Shown: piece by piece, positions 43,270-52,097 of the stretch | Layout: each line of letters begins with the position of its first letter | Position numbering within the stretch: the stretch's first letter is position 1 | Source of the DNA: Mycolicibacterium pyrenivorans | Lineage (GTDB): Bacteria; Actinomycetota; Actinomycetes; Mycobacteriales; Mycobacteriaceae | Length of the DNA stretch: 64,000 bases | Direction of reading: 5' to 3' | NCBI RefSeq assembly: GCF_025821625.1 | Contig: NZ_JACKSH010000065.1 | Coordinates: 1 to 64,000, forward strand | Notes under the pieces: model-generated | Told to the model about the DNA's origin: nothing | The model's input: only the letters and a program-made list of their open reading frames with translations | The model's database searches: none | Translations under genes and position numbers: made by a program

Positions 43270-43907
43270 CGGCCGGGCGGCAACATCTGGAATCCCTCGA
43301 CGATCTCCCGGGCGTCGCGCTGGTATGTCGGGTTCTCGTCGTCTGCGGCCTGGATGGTCAGCGTGGCCAGGTATGTGGTGCGGCCGGTCTCGGCGACCAC
43401 CGCGTGCATGACGATCGGCCGCTCGGGAGCCGGCCCCATGGCCGGCGCGGTGTAATCGGTTGTCTCCGAGGGATATCCACAGGTCGAATTGCTCTCGGTG
43501 GTGAGGTCGAAGGCGCCCATCATCTCGACGAGGTTGGTCCGGTTCTGTTCGAACACGTCCTCGGCGTCCTGGCTGCCGGGAACCGATTCGAGGGTGACGA
43601 CCGCGTTGGGGGCGAACCCGCCGGAGGCCAGCCCCTGCGCGACGATCGCGAATCGGATGATCCGGCTGTCCATCAGCGAGTTGCGCTGCCATCCGGACGG
43701 AACCGGAATGCGCAACTGCGGCTCACCGGCGCCCACAGCCGGGATGTCGGCCAGTGGTGCGGTCACCGTGGCGCACTGGCCGTCCCCGTTCGATGCCGAC
43801 CCCGGCCCCGGGCCCGCGGCCGTCACCGCCGTGCCCGGGATGTCGCGAGAGCAGCCGGTCAACAGCAGCGTCACGGTCAGGATGAGGAGAAACGGTTTCC
43901 TGGTCAC
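43266..43907 (-). CDS. LpqN/LpqT-like lipoprotein
   Basis: The 213-residue protein begins with a lipoprotein signal peptide and lipobox LLLTGC (Cys19). The mature part has the LpqN/LpqT pattern: IPVPSGWQRNSLMDSRIIRF, NAVVTLESVPG, the Cys in STCGYPSETTDYTAP and a final EIVEGFQM. It is exported and anchored in the membrane. It lies directly behind the prolyl oligopeptidase gene, with one base between. Confidence 0.88.
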   Translation of the reverse strand: MTRKPFLLILTVTLLLTGCSRDIPGTAVTAAGPGPGSASNGDGQCATVTAPLADIPAVGAGEPQLRIPVPSGWQRNSLMDSRIIRFAIVAQGLASGGFAPNAVVTLESVPGSQDAEDVFEQNRTNLVEMMGAFDLTTESNSTCGYPSETTDYTAPAMGPAPERPIVMHAVVAETGRTTYLATLTIQAADDENPTYQRDAREIVEGFQMLPPGR

Positions 43908-43908
43908 G

Positions 43909-45924
43909 TCAGCTCCCCTGCAACGTCCGCAGCAGGAACTCGTAGATCAGCGCGGCGCGGAATGCGGTCTGGGCGTTGTCGGCCGCCCCGGCATGCCCGC
44001 CCTCGATGTTCTCGTAGTACCAAACCGGGTGCCCGGCCGCCTCCAGCGCCGCGGTCATCTTTCGTGCGTGCGCTGGGTGTACCCGGTCGTCCCGGGTGGA
44101 CGTGGTGATCAGCACCGGAGGGTACCGGCGCTCACCCGAAATGTTCTGGTAGGGGGAGTATTTCGAGATGAACTCCCAGTCATCGGGGTCGTCGGGATTG
44201 CCGTACTCGGCGACCCACGAGGCACCCGCGAGCAGCAGATGAAAGCGGCGCATGTCCAACAGTGGCACGCTGCAGACCAGCGCGCCGAACAACTCCGGGT
44301 ACTGGGTGAGCATGATCCCCATCAGCAGGCCGCCGTTGCTGCCGCCCTGCGCGCCCAACTGCTCGACGGTCGTGATGTCGCGGGCCACCAGATCCTTTGC
44401 GACCGCGGCGAAATCCTCGGCCACCAGGTGACGGCCCTCGCGCATCGCCTGGGTGTGCCAGGTGGGTCCGTACTCACCGCCGCCGCGGATGTTGGCCAGC
44501 ACGTAGGTGCCCCCGCGGGACAGCCACAGCCTGCCGAGCACCCCGTCGTATCCCGGCGTGCGGGCCACCTCGAAGCCGCCGTAGCCGCCGAGCAGGGTCG
44601 GGCCGGGGCCCTGGCGGTTCCGGTGGCCGACAACGAAGTACGGAATCGCGGTGCCGTCGTCGGAGGTGGCGAAGTGCTGCGTCACCTCGATGTCGGCGGC
44701 GTCGAAGAACGAGGGCGCCCGCTTGATCTCGTCGAGCGCACCGCCGACCGTTCCGTACAGCAGCCGCGACGGGGTATCGAAACCCGAAGAGTCGAGGAAG
44801 ATCTCGTCGCCCAGGCTGTCGGCGCCGACGATCGCGGTGTTGGTGTTCTCCGGCAGCCCCGCCACCGGTTCGGATGTCCAGGGTCCCGGGGTGAACACCT
44901 CGACGTGGCTGGCCACATCGGCGAGCGTGACGACGACCAATCGATCGCGGGTCCACGCGTAGTGGTGCAGGCTGGTGTGCGCGTCCGGAGTGAAGACCGT
45001 CCGCAGTTCGGCTGTGCCCGAGACGAACTCGTCGTAGTCCGCCGCCAGAAGGGAGCCTGCCGGGTACTGGTCGACGCCGCGGTACCAGTCGGTGCGCAGT
45101 TCGATCAGCAGCCAGGTGCGGTGCACCGAGATGCTCGCGTCGGTCGGGGTGTCGATGCGGATCAGTTCGCCGCCGCGTAGCTCGTAGACCTCTTCGTTGA
45201 AGAAGTCGAGCGCGCGGCTGACCAGCGTGCGTTCGAAGCCGACGGTGCGGTCCGCCGAGGCCGCCACGATGACATCGGCCGGCGCACCGCTGAACACCGT
45301 CTCGGCCTCGGCGAGCGGCTCACCGCGCCGCCAGCGCTTGACCAGGCGCGGGTATCCCGACTCGGTGAGCGAACCCTCCCCGAAATCGGTGCCGACCAGC
45401 ACGGTGTTCTCGTCTTCCCAGGTGACCTGCGACTTGGCCTCGGGGAGCTGGAAACCGTCCGAGACGAACTCGCGGGTGCGCATGTCGAACTCGCGCACCA
45501 CTGCAGCGTCCGACCCGCCTGGGGACAGGCTGATCAGTGCCAGCGAGTGGTCCGGTTCGATGACGTCGGCTCCGGCCCACACCCACTTCTCATCGTCCTC
45601 GGCGGCCAGCCGGTCGACGTCGATGACGACATCCCACTCGCTCTTCTCGGAGCGATAGCTCTCCAGCGTGGTGCGCCGCCACAGGCCTCGCGGGTTGGCC
45701 GCATCACGCCAGAAGTTGTACAGGTAGTCGCCGCGCCGACGCACGTACGGGATCCGGGCGTCGGTGTCCAGGACTTCGAGCGCGTCGGAACGCATCTGCT
45801 CGAAGCGCTCGCCCCCGAGTTCGGCCACCGTGGGGGCGTTGTGCTCGCGCACCCACGCCAGCGCGTCGTCACCGGTGACGTCCTCGAGCCAGAGGTACGG
45901 GTCGGTCTCCTCGGTATGTGCCAC
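43909..45924 (-). CDS. prolyl oligopeptidase-family serine peptidase (Rv0457c-like)
   Basis: GTG 45924 (MAHTEETDPYLWLEDVTG) gives 671 residues. The seven-bladed propeller domain takes up about residues 60-400, and the C-terminal hydrolase domain holds the nucleophile in GAQGGSNGGLL, the Asp in TRDDRVHPAHA and the His in IEGGHAGAAD. No signal peptide is present, so it is cytosolic and should cleave short peptides after proline or related residues. M. tuberculosis has the same type of gene (Rv0457c) in this neighbourhood. Confidence 0.93.
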   Translation of the reverse strand: MAHTEETDPYLWLEDVTGDDALAWVREHNAPTVAELGGERFEQMRSDALEVLDTDARIPYVRRRGDYLYNFWRDAANPRGLWRRTTLESYRSEKSEWDVVIDVDRLAAEDDEKWVWAGADVIEPDHSLALISLSPGGSDAAVVREFDMRTREFVSDGFQLPEAKSQVTWEDENTVLVGTDFGEGSLTESGYPRLVKRWRRGEPLAEAETVFSGAPADVIVAASADRTVGFERTLVSRALDFFNEEVYELRGGELIRIDTPTDASISVHRTWLLIELRTDWYRGVDQYPAGSLLAADYDEFVSGTAELRTVFTPDAHTSLHHYAWTRDRLVVVTLADVASHVEVFTPGPWTSEPVAGLPENTNTAIVGADSLGDEIFLDSSGFDTPSRLLYGTVGGALDEIKRAPSFFDAADIEVTQHFATSDDGTAIPYFVVGHRNRQGPGPTLLGGYGGFEVARTPGYDGVLGRLWLSRGGTYVLANIRGGGEYGPTWHTQAMREGRHLVAEDFAAVAKDLVARDITTVEQLGAQGGSNGGLLMGIMLTQYPELFGALVCSVPLLDMRRFHLLLAGASWVAEYGNPDDPDDWEFISKYSPYQNISGERRYPPVLITTSTRDDRVHPAHARKMTAALEAAGHPVWYYENIEGGHAGAADNAQTAFRAALIYEFLLRTLQGS

Positions 45925-45982
45925 GCAGCCATTGTGCGCAACCGCCTCGACCGGGTTGCGGTCAGCCGCCATACTGCCTGTC

Positions 45983-46267
45983 GTGGGCATCTTCGGCCGG
46001 TCCGATGACGACGTCGACGACGGCGGGTTGCGTCGCCGGGTCGAGGAGTTGGAACGCCGGGTCGCGGCACTGGAATGGGCGCTTCGCAGTGCGGCCGGCC
46101 AGGCGCCGGCGCCGCCACCTGTCGATGACGCAGTCCACGAACCCGTGAGCGCGGAGGTCCGGCAGTTGGCCCTGCTCGGAAAGAAGATCGAGGCCATCAA
46201 GGTGCTGCGCGAGCAGACCGGCCTGGGCCTCAAGGAATGCAAGGACATCGTCGACCGGCTGGCGTAA
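45983..46267 (+). CDS. ribosomal protein L7/L12 C-terminal-domain-like protein
   Basis: GTG 45983 gives 94 residues. A charged coiled-coil stretch (LRRRVEELERRVAALEWALR, about 16-35) is followed by a proline-rich linker and the L7/L12 CTD motif GKKIEAIKVLREQTGLGLKE at about 64-83. It lacks the N-terminal ribosome-anchoring domain of true L7/L12, so it is a free paralogue that may bind a translation GTPase or another partner. Confidence 0.8.
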   Translation: MGIFGRSDDDVDDGGLRRRVEELERRVAALEWALRSAAGQAPAPPPVDDAVHEPVSAEVRQLALLGKKIEAIKVLREQTGLGLKECKDIVDRLA

Positions 46268-46272
46268 CACCC

Positions 46273-46335
46273 CGCCGGAATTGCATTCCAGCAGGTCCGC
46301 ACTCGAACTTTCGCTGCTGGAATGCAATTCCGGCG
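46273..46335. repeat. 63-bp dispersed palindromic repeat, copy 2
   Basis: Perfect 21-bp arms (46273-46293 and 46315-46335) surround a 21-base loop. It is the same family and length as 38994-39056, in the opposite orientation. It lies exactly between two convergent genes, five bases after the L7/L12-like stop and seven before the monooxygenase stop, so it probably also serves as a two-way terminator. Confidence 0.92.
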
Positions 46336-46342
46336 ACGGGGG

Positions 46343-48163
46343 TCAGGACAGGTGGTGCACCTCCTGCAGGCCGTACACCGGCGTGGCCATGCCAATGTGT
46401 CGCGCCTTGAGCTGTAGCGCCAGATACAGCGAGTAGTGCCGCGATTGGTGCAGGTTGCCGCCGTGGAACCACAGGTTGGGCTGTTGGGTCGGCTTCCACA
46501 TGTTGCGCTGCTCGCCCTCCCACGGCCCGGGATCCTTGGGGGTGTCGCTGCCCAGGCCCCACACCTTGCCCACCCTGTCGGCGACCTCCTGGCCGATCAG
46601 GTCGGCGGCCCAGCCGTTCATCGAGCCATAGCCGGTCGCGTAGACCACGACGTCGGCAGGCAGCTCGGTGCCGTCGGACAGCACCACCGAGTCCTCGGTC
46701 AGGTGGTCGACCTGACCGTGGGCCAGCTTGATCCTGCCGTCGGCGACCAGGTCGCACGCGCCGACGTCGATGTAGTAGCCCGAGCCGCGCCGCAGGTACT
46801 TCATGAACAGCCCGGAACCGTCTGCACCCCAGTCCAATTCGAACCCGGCGGCCTCGAGACGGTCGTAGAAGTCCTTGTCGCGTTCGCGCATCCGGTCATA
46901 CAGCGGGATCTGGAACTCGTGCATGATCCGGTACGGCAGCGACGCGAACGTCAGGTCGGCCTTCTCGGTGGTCATCCCGGCGTCCAGCGCACGCTCGGAG
47001 TACAGGTCGCCGAGGCCGATGTCCATCAGGGTGTCCGACTTGACGATGTGGGTCGAGGACCGCTGCACCATCGTCACGTCGACGCCGTTCTCGTACAGCG
47101 CCTTGCAGATGTCGTGCGCGGAGTTGTTGGAGCCGATCACGACGGTCTTCTTGCCGACGTAGCCGTCGGGCCCCGGGTGCGCGCTGGAGTGGTGCTGGTC
47201 GCCGCGGAACACGTCCTGGCCCGGCAGCGTGGGCACGTTCGGTTTCCCGGACATGCCTGTCGCCAGCACCAGCTGCGTGGGGTGCAGGGTGAGACGCTCA
47301 CCGTCGCGGTCCACCTCGACCGTCCACCGTCCATCGGTCTCATCGAAGCTCGCCGAAAGGCACGACGTCTTCGACCAGTACGGCACCTCCATCACCCGGG
47401 TGTAGAACTCCAGCCAGTCGCCGATCTTGTCCTTCGGCGCGAACACCGGCCAGTTCTGCGGGAACGGCATGTACGGCAGGTGGTCGTACCAGACGGGATC
47501 GTGCAGGCACAGCGACTTGTACCGCTTGCGCCACTGGTCGCCCGGCCGCTCATGCTTGTCGACGACGATCGCGGGCACGCCGAGCTGGCGCAGCCGCGCT
47601 CCGAGCGCGATGCCGCCCTGACCGCCGCCGATCACCAGCACATAGGGCTGCACGGTATGGCCGAGCTCGGCGTCCTCCTCGGCGCGCTTCTCAGCCCACG
47701 ACCGCGGATCGGGGTCGTCGCCGTGGACGGCTCCCAGCACCCGGCTGGGACCCTTGCGCTCCTCGTGGCCCTTGAGTTCCTGCAGCGCGGTGAGCAGTGT
47801 CCAGCCTTGGTCACCTTTGAGGCGCAGGTGCCCGGTCCCGCGCCCGGCGCCGGTCTCGAACTCGATGAACGCCGATGTCACGTCCCCATCGGCGGTGGCG
47901 GGCTCACGCGTGCGGAAACCCGACGGGTCGGTCTCGATGAGCCGGGCGCCCAGCATGTCGGAGATCTGATCGCGGCCCTCCAGCGTCTTGATGTTCCAGG
48001 TGAACGACACCAGGTCGCGCCAGAAGCTGTCGACGGCGAACATGCCGGCGACCCGTTCGATGTTCCGGACTGCCAGGGCCGACTCGAAGTCGGCCAGCCA
48101 GGCGTCGACGCGCTGCTGCGGTGTCACATCACGTGTGGTTTGAGATTCGAGAGTGGAAGTCAT
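46343..48163 (-). CDS. flavin-containing monooxygenase with N-terminal SnoaL-like domain
   Basis: The 606-residue protein joins a SnoaL/NTF2-like domain (about residues 15-140, VDAWLADFESALAVRNIERV) to an FMO-type core. The core has the FAD fingerprint VIGGGQGGIALGARL, the NADPH motif VVIGSNNSAHDICKAL and the YATGYGSMNGW motif. Such proteins hydroxylate small nucleophilic or carbonyl substrates with NADPH and O2. It is transcribed toward the palindromic repeat and is divergent from the dehydrogenase module starting at 48315. Confidence 0.9.
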   Translation of the reverse strand: MTSTLESQTTRDVTPQQRVDAWLADFESALAVRNIERVAGMFAVDSFWRDLVSFTWNIKTLEGRDQISDMLGARLIETDPSGFRTREPATADGDVTSAFIEFETGAGRGTGHLRLKGDQGWTLLTALQELKGHEERKGPSRVLGAVHGDDPDPRSWAEKRAEEDAELGHTVQPYVLVIGGGQGGIALGARLRQLGVPAIVVDKHERPGDQWRKRYKSLCLHDPVWYDHLPYMPFPQNWPVFAPKDKIGDWLEFYTRVMEVPYWSKTSCLSASFDETDGRWTVEVDRDGERLTLHPTQLVLATGMSGKPNVPTLPGQDVFRGDQHHSSAHPGPDGYVGKKTVVIGSNNSAHDICKALYENGVDVTMVQRSSTHIVKSDTLMDIGLGDLYSERALDAGMTTEKADLTFASLPYRIMHEFQIPLYDRMRERDKDFYDRLEAAGFELDWGADGSGLFMKYLRRGSGYYIDVGACDLVADGRIKLAHGQVDHLTEDSVVLSDGTELPADVVVYATGYGSMNGWAADLIGQEVADRVGKVWGLGSDTPKDPGPWEGEQRNMWKPTQQPNLWFHGGNLHQSRHYSLYLALQLKARHIGMATPVYGLQEVHHLS

Positions 48164-48314
48164 GTGAGCCAGGACACACCCGCCTCACCTGGGGTGGCAA
48201 GAGTTGCGAACGGTTGCAAACCCCTGGCCGGGCGAGCGAAGCGACGGGGGAATCCGCGCTGCAACCCCCTGCAACTCTTTCGCGGTGTGGCCGTCGTCAC
48301 ATAGACATGCCGAC

Positions 48315-49415
48315 ATGAGAGCAGCTGTGTACTACGGACCGAACAAGCTCGAGATCGACGACGTCGCCGAACCGGACGTGAAGCCGGGCACCGTCAAGCT
48401 CAAGATCGGGTTCAACGGGATCTGCGGCACCGACCTGCACGAGTACTACGCCGGCCCGATCTTCGTGCCGACGCAGCCGCACCCGCTGACCGGGCAGCAG
48501 TTGCCGTTGACCATGGGACACGAGTTCTCCGGGACCATCACCGCGGTCGGCGACGGCGTGACGGGGTGGGGCGAGGGGGACCGCGTCGCCGTCGAGCCGA
48601 TCTACAAGTGCGGCCACTGCTCCCCGTGCCGGGCGGGCAACTACAACGTCTGCCAGCAGATCGGATTCCACGGTCTGATGTCCGACGGCGGGATGGCCGA
48701 GTACACGGTCGTCCCGACCGGCATGCTGCACCGGCTGCCCGACAGCGTATCGCTGGAGCTGGGTGCCCTGGTCGAGCCGATGTCGGTGGCCTACCACGCC
48801 GCGACGCTCGGTGACGTACACCCCGGCGACACCGCGGTGGTCTTCGGCGCAGGCCCGATCGGCATCGGCCTGTGGTTCGCGTTGCGCGGCAAGGGTCTTG
48901 AGGATGTGTTCGTCGTGGAACCCGCACCCACCCGGCGGGCCGCGATCGAGGCGCTCGGCGCGACGACGCTGGACCCGACCGGTGCCGACGTGGCGGCGTT
49001 CATCGCCGACCACACCGGGGGCGACGGCGCCGAGGCGGTGTTCGATGCGGCCGGAGTGACACCGGCGATCACCACGGCCCTGGCCTGCGTCGGGTCGCGC
49101 AGGCCGATGGTGAGCGTCGCGATCTACGAGAAGCCTTTGGAAACACCACTTCTCAACCTGGTGATGAACGAGTCCCGGATCCAGGGGTCGCTGTGCTACA
49201 CCGGCGCCGACTTCCAGGCGGTGATCGCGCTGATGGCCGACGGCAAGTACGACACCACCGGGTGGGTGACCCGCATCCCGATCGACGACGTGATCGACGA
49301 GGGGTTCGAGGCGCTGCACGCAGGCAAGAAGATGAAAGTGCTGGTCGACCCGACCGATTCAGCAGGAGTCGACCCGACCGATTCAGCAGGAGTCGACCCG
49401 ACCGGAGAATCATGA
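48315..49415 (+). CDS. 2,3-butanediol dehydrogenase-like zinc alcohol dehydrogenase
   Basis: ATG 48315 gives 366 residues. The catalytic-zinc motifs are GICGTDLHEY and GHEFSG, the structural-zinc set CGHCSPCRAGNYNVC, and the cofactor motif GAGPIGIGLW. The insert PIFVPTQPHPLTGQQLP is typical of the butanediol dehydrogenase branch. It oxidises a vicinal diol or acetoin-type substrate with NAD+. The C-terminus is extended by a repeated VDPTDSAG unit made by a 24-bp tandem duplication. It overlaps the SDR gene by four bases. Confidence 0.9.
   Translation: MRAAVYYGPNKLEIDDVAEPDVKPGTVKLKIGFNGICGTDLHEYYAGPIFVPTQPHPLTGQQLPLTMGHEFSGTITAVGDGVTGWGEGDRVAVEPIYKCGHCSPCRAGNYNVCQQIGFHGLMSDGGMAEYTVVPTGMLHRLPDSVSLELGALVEPMSVAYHAATLGDVHPGDTAVVFGAGPIGIGLWFALRGKGLEDVFVVEPAPTRRAAIEALGATTLDPTGADVAAFIADHTGGDGAEAVFDAAGVTPAITTALACVGSRRPMVSVAIYEKPLETPLLNLVMNESRIQGSLCYTGADFQAVIALMADGKYDTTGWVTRIPIDDVIDEGFEALHAGKKMKVLVDPTDSAGVDPTDSAGVDPTGES
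49344..49404 (+). repeat. 24-bp in-frame tandem repeat (2.5 copies)
   Basis: GTCGACCCGACCGATTCAGC-type units of 24 bp run at 49344-49367 and 49368-49391 without mismatch, with a 13-base third start at 49392-49404. They encode VDPTDSAG, VDPTDSAG and VDPTGES at the end of the dehydrogenase. Each unit carries CAGGAG, a ribosome-site-like sequence, just upstream of the next gene's start. Confidence 0.95.
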
Positions 49416-50206
49416 CACTCACAGGCAGGGTTGCACTCGTCACCGGCGGCGGCCGGGGGATCGGGCGCGGGATCGCGCTGCGCCTCGCACGGGACGGCGC
49501 CGCCGTCGCGCTCGTGGACGTCGCGCCCGGGGGCATCGACGGCGTGGCCGCCGAGATCGACGAAATCGGCTGCAAGCCAACCACGATCGTCGCCGATGTG
49601 AGTGACCGGGACCAGGTCTTCGCCGCAGTCGACTACGCCGCATCCACGCTGGGCGGGCTGGACATCATGGTCAACAACGCGGGCATCGCGCTGGTGGGGC
49701 CGATCGCCGACGTCACCCCCGAGGAGGCCCAACGGGTCTGGGCGATCAACGTCAACGGGGTGCTGTGGGGGGTCCAGGCCGCCGTCGCGAAGTTCAAGGA
49801 ACTGGGGAACAAAGAGGCTGGAAAGATCAGCAAGATCATCAACGCGTCGTCGATCGCCGGACACGACGGCTTCGGGATGCTGGGCGTGTACAGCGCGTCG
49901 AAGTTCGCGGTGCGTGCCCTCACCCAGGCCGCGGCCAAGGAGCACGCCGCCGACGGGATCACCGTCAACGCGTACTGCCCCGGTGTGGTCGGCACCGACA
50001 TGTGGGTGGAGATCGACAAACGTTTCGCCGAACTGACCGGGGCCGCCGAAGGCGAGACCTACGACAAGTTCGTCGGCGGCATCGCCCTCGGCCGCGCCGA
50101 GTCTCCCGACGACGTCGCGGGTTTCGTCTCGTACCTGGCCGGCCCGGACGCCGACTACATGACAGGCCAGTCCGGCCTGATCGACGGCGGCCTGGTCTAC
50201 CGCTGA
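49412..50206 (+). CDS. SDR, diacetyl/acetoin reductase-like
   Basis: The 264-residue enzyme has VTGGGRGIGRGIAL, NNAGIALVG, the ASSIAG serine and YSASK. The family match is to acetoin (diacetyl) reductases and related SDRs. ATG 49412 overlaps the butanediol-dehydrogenase stop (ATGA). Together the two enzymes could interconvert diacetyl, acetoin and butanediol or similar vicinal diols. Confidence 0.9.
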   Translation: MTLTGRVALVTGGGRGIGRGIALRLARDGAAVALVDVAPGGIDGVAAEIDEIGCKPTTIVADVSDRDQVFAAVDYAASTLGGLDIMVNNAGIALVGPIADVTPEEAQRVWAINVNGVLWGVQAAVAKFKELGNKEAGKISKIINASSIAGHDGFGMLGVYSASKFAVRALTQAAAKEHAADGITVNAYCPGVVGTDMWVEIDKRFAELTGAAEGETYDKFVGGIALGRAESPDDVAGFVSYLAGPDADYMTGQSGLIDGGLVYR

Positions 50207-50229
50207 GATGGGGAGCACACTGGGCTTTG

Positions 50230-51531
50230 ATGCCCAGCAATATCGGCAGTTGGCCCGTGCCTGAACCCGCTGTCGCGGCCGGCGAGGATCCGCGCAGCTA
50301 TGCGCGGCTGATGTCGGCCGTGTACGACGCGACGATGGCGGGCAACCGGGCGCCCGCCCGGCCGCGAGATGTCATCGGCGACTCCTGGCGGCGGATGCTC
50401 GCGCGGGGGATCGACCCGGATGTCCAGACCGCGCCGGTGGTGGAGACGGGCGCGCTGGAGATGCTGCGGCGTTCCTCCGGGCTGATCGAGGTGCTCGACG
50501 AGATCGCCCACGGCTTGGAGTCGCTGGTCGCCGAGGGCGAGAACATCCTGGTCGTCGCCGACGCCAAAGGACGGGTGCTGTGGCGTTCCGGGTCGCCCGC
50601 GGTGCTGGCGAACGCCGACCGGTTGGGTTTCGTCGAGGGCGCCAATTGGGGCGAGGGCGTGGTGGGCACCAACGCCATCGGCACGGCGCTGGTGTCGCAG
50701 CGCGCCGTCCAGGTGTTCTCCGCCGAACACTTCCTGCGCAGCCACCACCCGTGGACATGCGCCGGGGCTCCCATCCGGGATCCGAGGACCGGACAGGTCA
50801 TCGGCGTCGTCGACGTCTCCGGTCCGGCGCCCACGGTGCACCCGACGACGATCGCTCTGGTGGACGCGGTGGCGCGCCTCGCCGAGTCCCAGCTGCGCCA
50901 GGAGCACGACCGCACGCTGAACCGGCTGCGCGCGTTCGCCGCCCCGATCCTCGCGCGGATGGGCAGCCCGGCGCTCGCCGTCGACACCGACGGTTGGGTG
51001 GCCGCCGTCGACGCGATGCCGCTGCACAACCGGATACTGCTGCCCGAACAACTCGAACCCGGCCGGGTACGGCTGGCGACGCTGGGCATGTGCGCCGTCG
51101 AGCCGCTACCCGGCGGCTGGCTGCTGCGGCCCGCCATCGGAGACGACACCGGCAGTCCCGACCAGCCGTCGCGGGTGACGCTGGATCTCGCCAACCCGGA
51201 CGCCCCGTCACTGCGCATGACCGGCGAGTTCGGCGTGTGGCGACAGGACCTGTCGCTGCGGCACGCTGAAATCCTTGTCGCCCTTGCCCTTTCGCCTTGC
51301 GGGCGGTCGGCGCCCCAGCTCGCCGAGGATCTGTACGGCGACCGGTCGAAGGTGGTGACGGTGCGCGCGGAGATGTCGCGGCTGCGCAAACAGTTCGCCG
51401 GGCTGCTGGCCGCCCAGCCGTACCGCTTCGCCGGCTCGGTGGATCTCGACGTCCGCTACCCGGAGAACCGGCGGACGCTGTTGCCGCCGTCGACGGCGCC
51501 GGTGATCCGGACATTGAGGGAGGATGGCTGA
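50230..51531 (+). CDS. GAF-domain regulator (AcoR-like N-terminus)
   Basis: ATG 50230 gives 433 residues. The RPRDVIGDSWRRMLARGIDP segment and the following GAF domain (about 80-220, GANWGEGVVGTNAIGTAL, HPWTCAGAPIRDPRTG) match AcoR-type sensors of acetoin. There is no sigma-54 AAA+ domain; the C-terminus (GEFGVWRQDLSLRHAEILVA, TVRAEMSRLRKQF) looks like a winged-helix DNA-binding unit. It most likely senses a substrate of the two dehydrogenases and controls this operon. The next gene overlaps its stop by eight bases. Confidence 0.85.
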   Translation: MPSNIGSWPVPEPAVAAGEDPRSYARLMSAVYDATMAGNRAPARPRDVIGDSWRRMLARGIDPDVQTAPVVETGALEMLRRSSGLIEVLDEIAHGLESLVAEGENILVVADAKGRVLWRSGSPAVLANADRLGFVEGANWGEGVVGTNAIGTALVSQRAVQVFSAEHFLRSHHPWTCAGAPIRDPRTGQVIGVVDVSGPAPTVHPTTIALVDAVARLAESQLRQEHDRTLNRLRAFAAPILARMGSPALAVDTDGWVAAVDAMPLHNRILLPEQLEPGRVRLATLGMCAVEPLPGGWLLRPAIGDDTGSPDQPSRVTLDLANPDAPSLRMTGEFGVWRQDLSLRHAEILVALALSPCGRSAPQLAEDLYGDRSKVVTVRAEMSRLRKQFAGLLAAQPYRFAGSVDLDVRYPENRRTLLPPSTAPVIRTLREDG

Positions 51532-52036
51532 CATGGACGTACCCAACCGGGCCCTGGTGACCGAAGCGGCGGCCGAACTGCTGCGTCGGCTGCAGGAGCG
51601 CCACGGGGCGTTGATGTTCCACCAATCGGGCGGGTGCTGCGACGGGTCCTCGCCGATGTGTTACCCCGACGGCGACTTCCTCGTGGGCGACCGGGACGTC
51701 CTGTTGGCGGTTCTCGACGTCGGCGGTGCGGACGCGAGGAGCAAAGGTACTTTCGGCGTCCCCGTCTGGATCTCCGGTCCCCAGTTCGACGCATGGAAGC
51801 ACACCCAGTTGGTGATCGACGTCGTTCCCGGCAGGGGCGGCGGATTCAGCCTGGAGGCCCCGGAGGGCATGCGCTTCCTGTCCCGCGGCCGCGCGTTCAC
51901 CGCCGACGAGAACAGCGCATTGGCGGCGTTGCCCCTGGTGACCGGCGCGGACTTCGAACGCGGCGAGCGACCGCCGTCGAACGGCACCCACATCGTCGCC
52001 GAAGGTGTCGACGCCTGCGCGATCCCGCTGAAGTAG
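51524..52036 (+). CDS. DUF779 protein (Rv0459-like)
   Basis: The 170-residue protein (ATG 51524; ATG 51533 is also possible) has the DUF779 core LMFHQSGGCCDGSSPMCYPD with a Cys pair and a third Cys that could bind a metal, then FLVGDRDVLLA and PVWISGPQFDAWKHTQLVID. DUF779 genes usually lie next to an aldehyde dehydrogenase (Rv0458 in M. tuberculosis); here they follow the butanediol-type module instead. Role unknown. Confidence 0.88.
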   Translation: MADMDVPNRALVTEAAAELLRRLQERHGALMFHQSGGCCDGSSPMCYPDGDFLVGDRDVLLAVLDVGGADARSKGTFGVPVWISGPQFDAWKHTQLVIDVVPGRGGGFSLEAPEGMRFLSRGRAFTADENSALAALPLVTGADFERGERPPSNGTHIVAEGVDACAIPLK

Positions 52037-52097
52037 GGCGCAGCGGCTAGGGCGCGCCGCCCGGGAATCCGCACGTCCCGGCGTTATCGTCGAAGAC

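Noticed and set aside
46436..48304. 622-codon open frame on the + strand
   Set aside because: It is antisense to the flavin monooxygenase, whose motifs are intact; there is no homology on this strand.
48204..48314. Upstream extension of the butanediol dehydrogenase (403-residue frame)
   Set aside because: The added N-terminus has no homology; MRAAVYYGP at 48315 is the normal family start.
49344..49404. Short repeats as a CRISPR array
   Set aside because: The 24-bp units are directly adjacent without spacers and lie in frame inside a gene.
49765..50229. Upstream extension of the GAF regulator (588-residue frame)
   Set aside because: The extension runs in another frame through the SDR gene and is low-complexity Arg/Gly; ATG 50230 gives the expected regulator.
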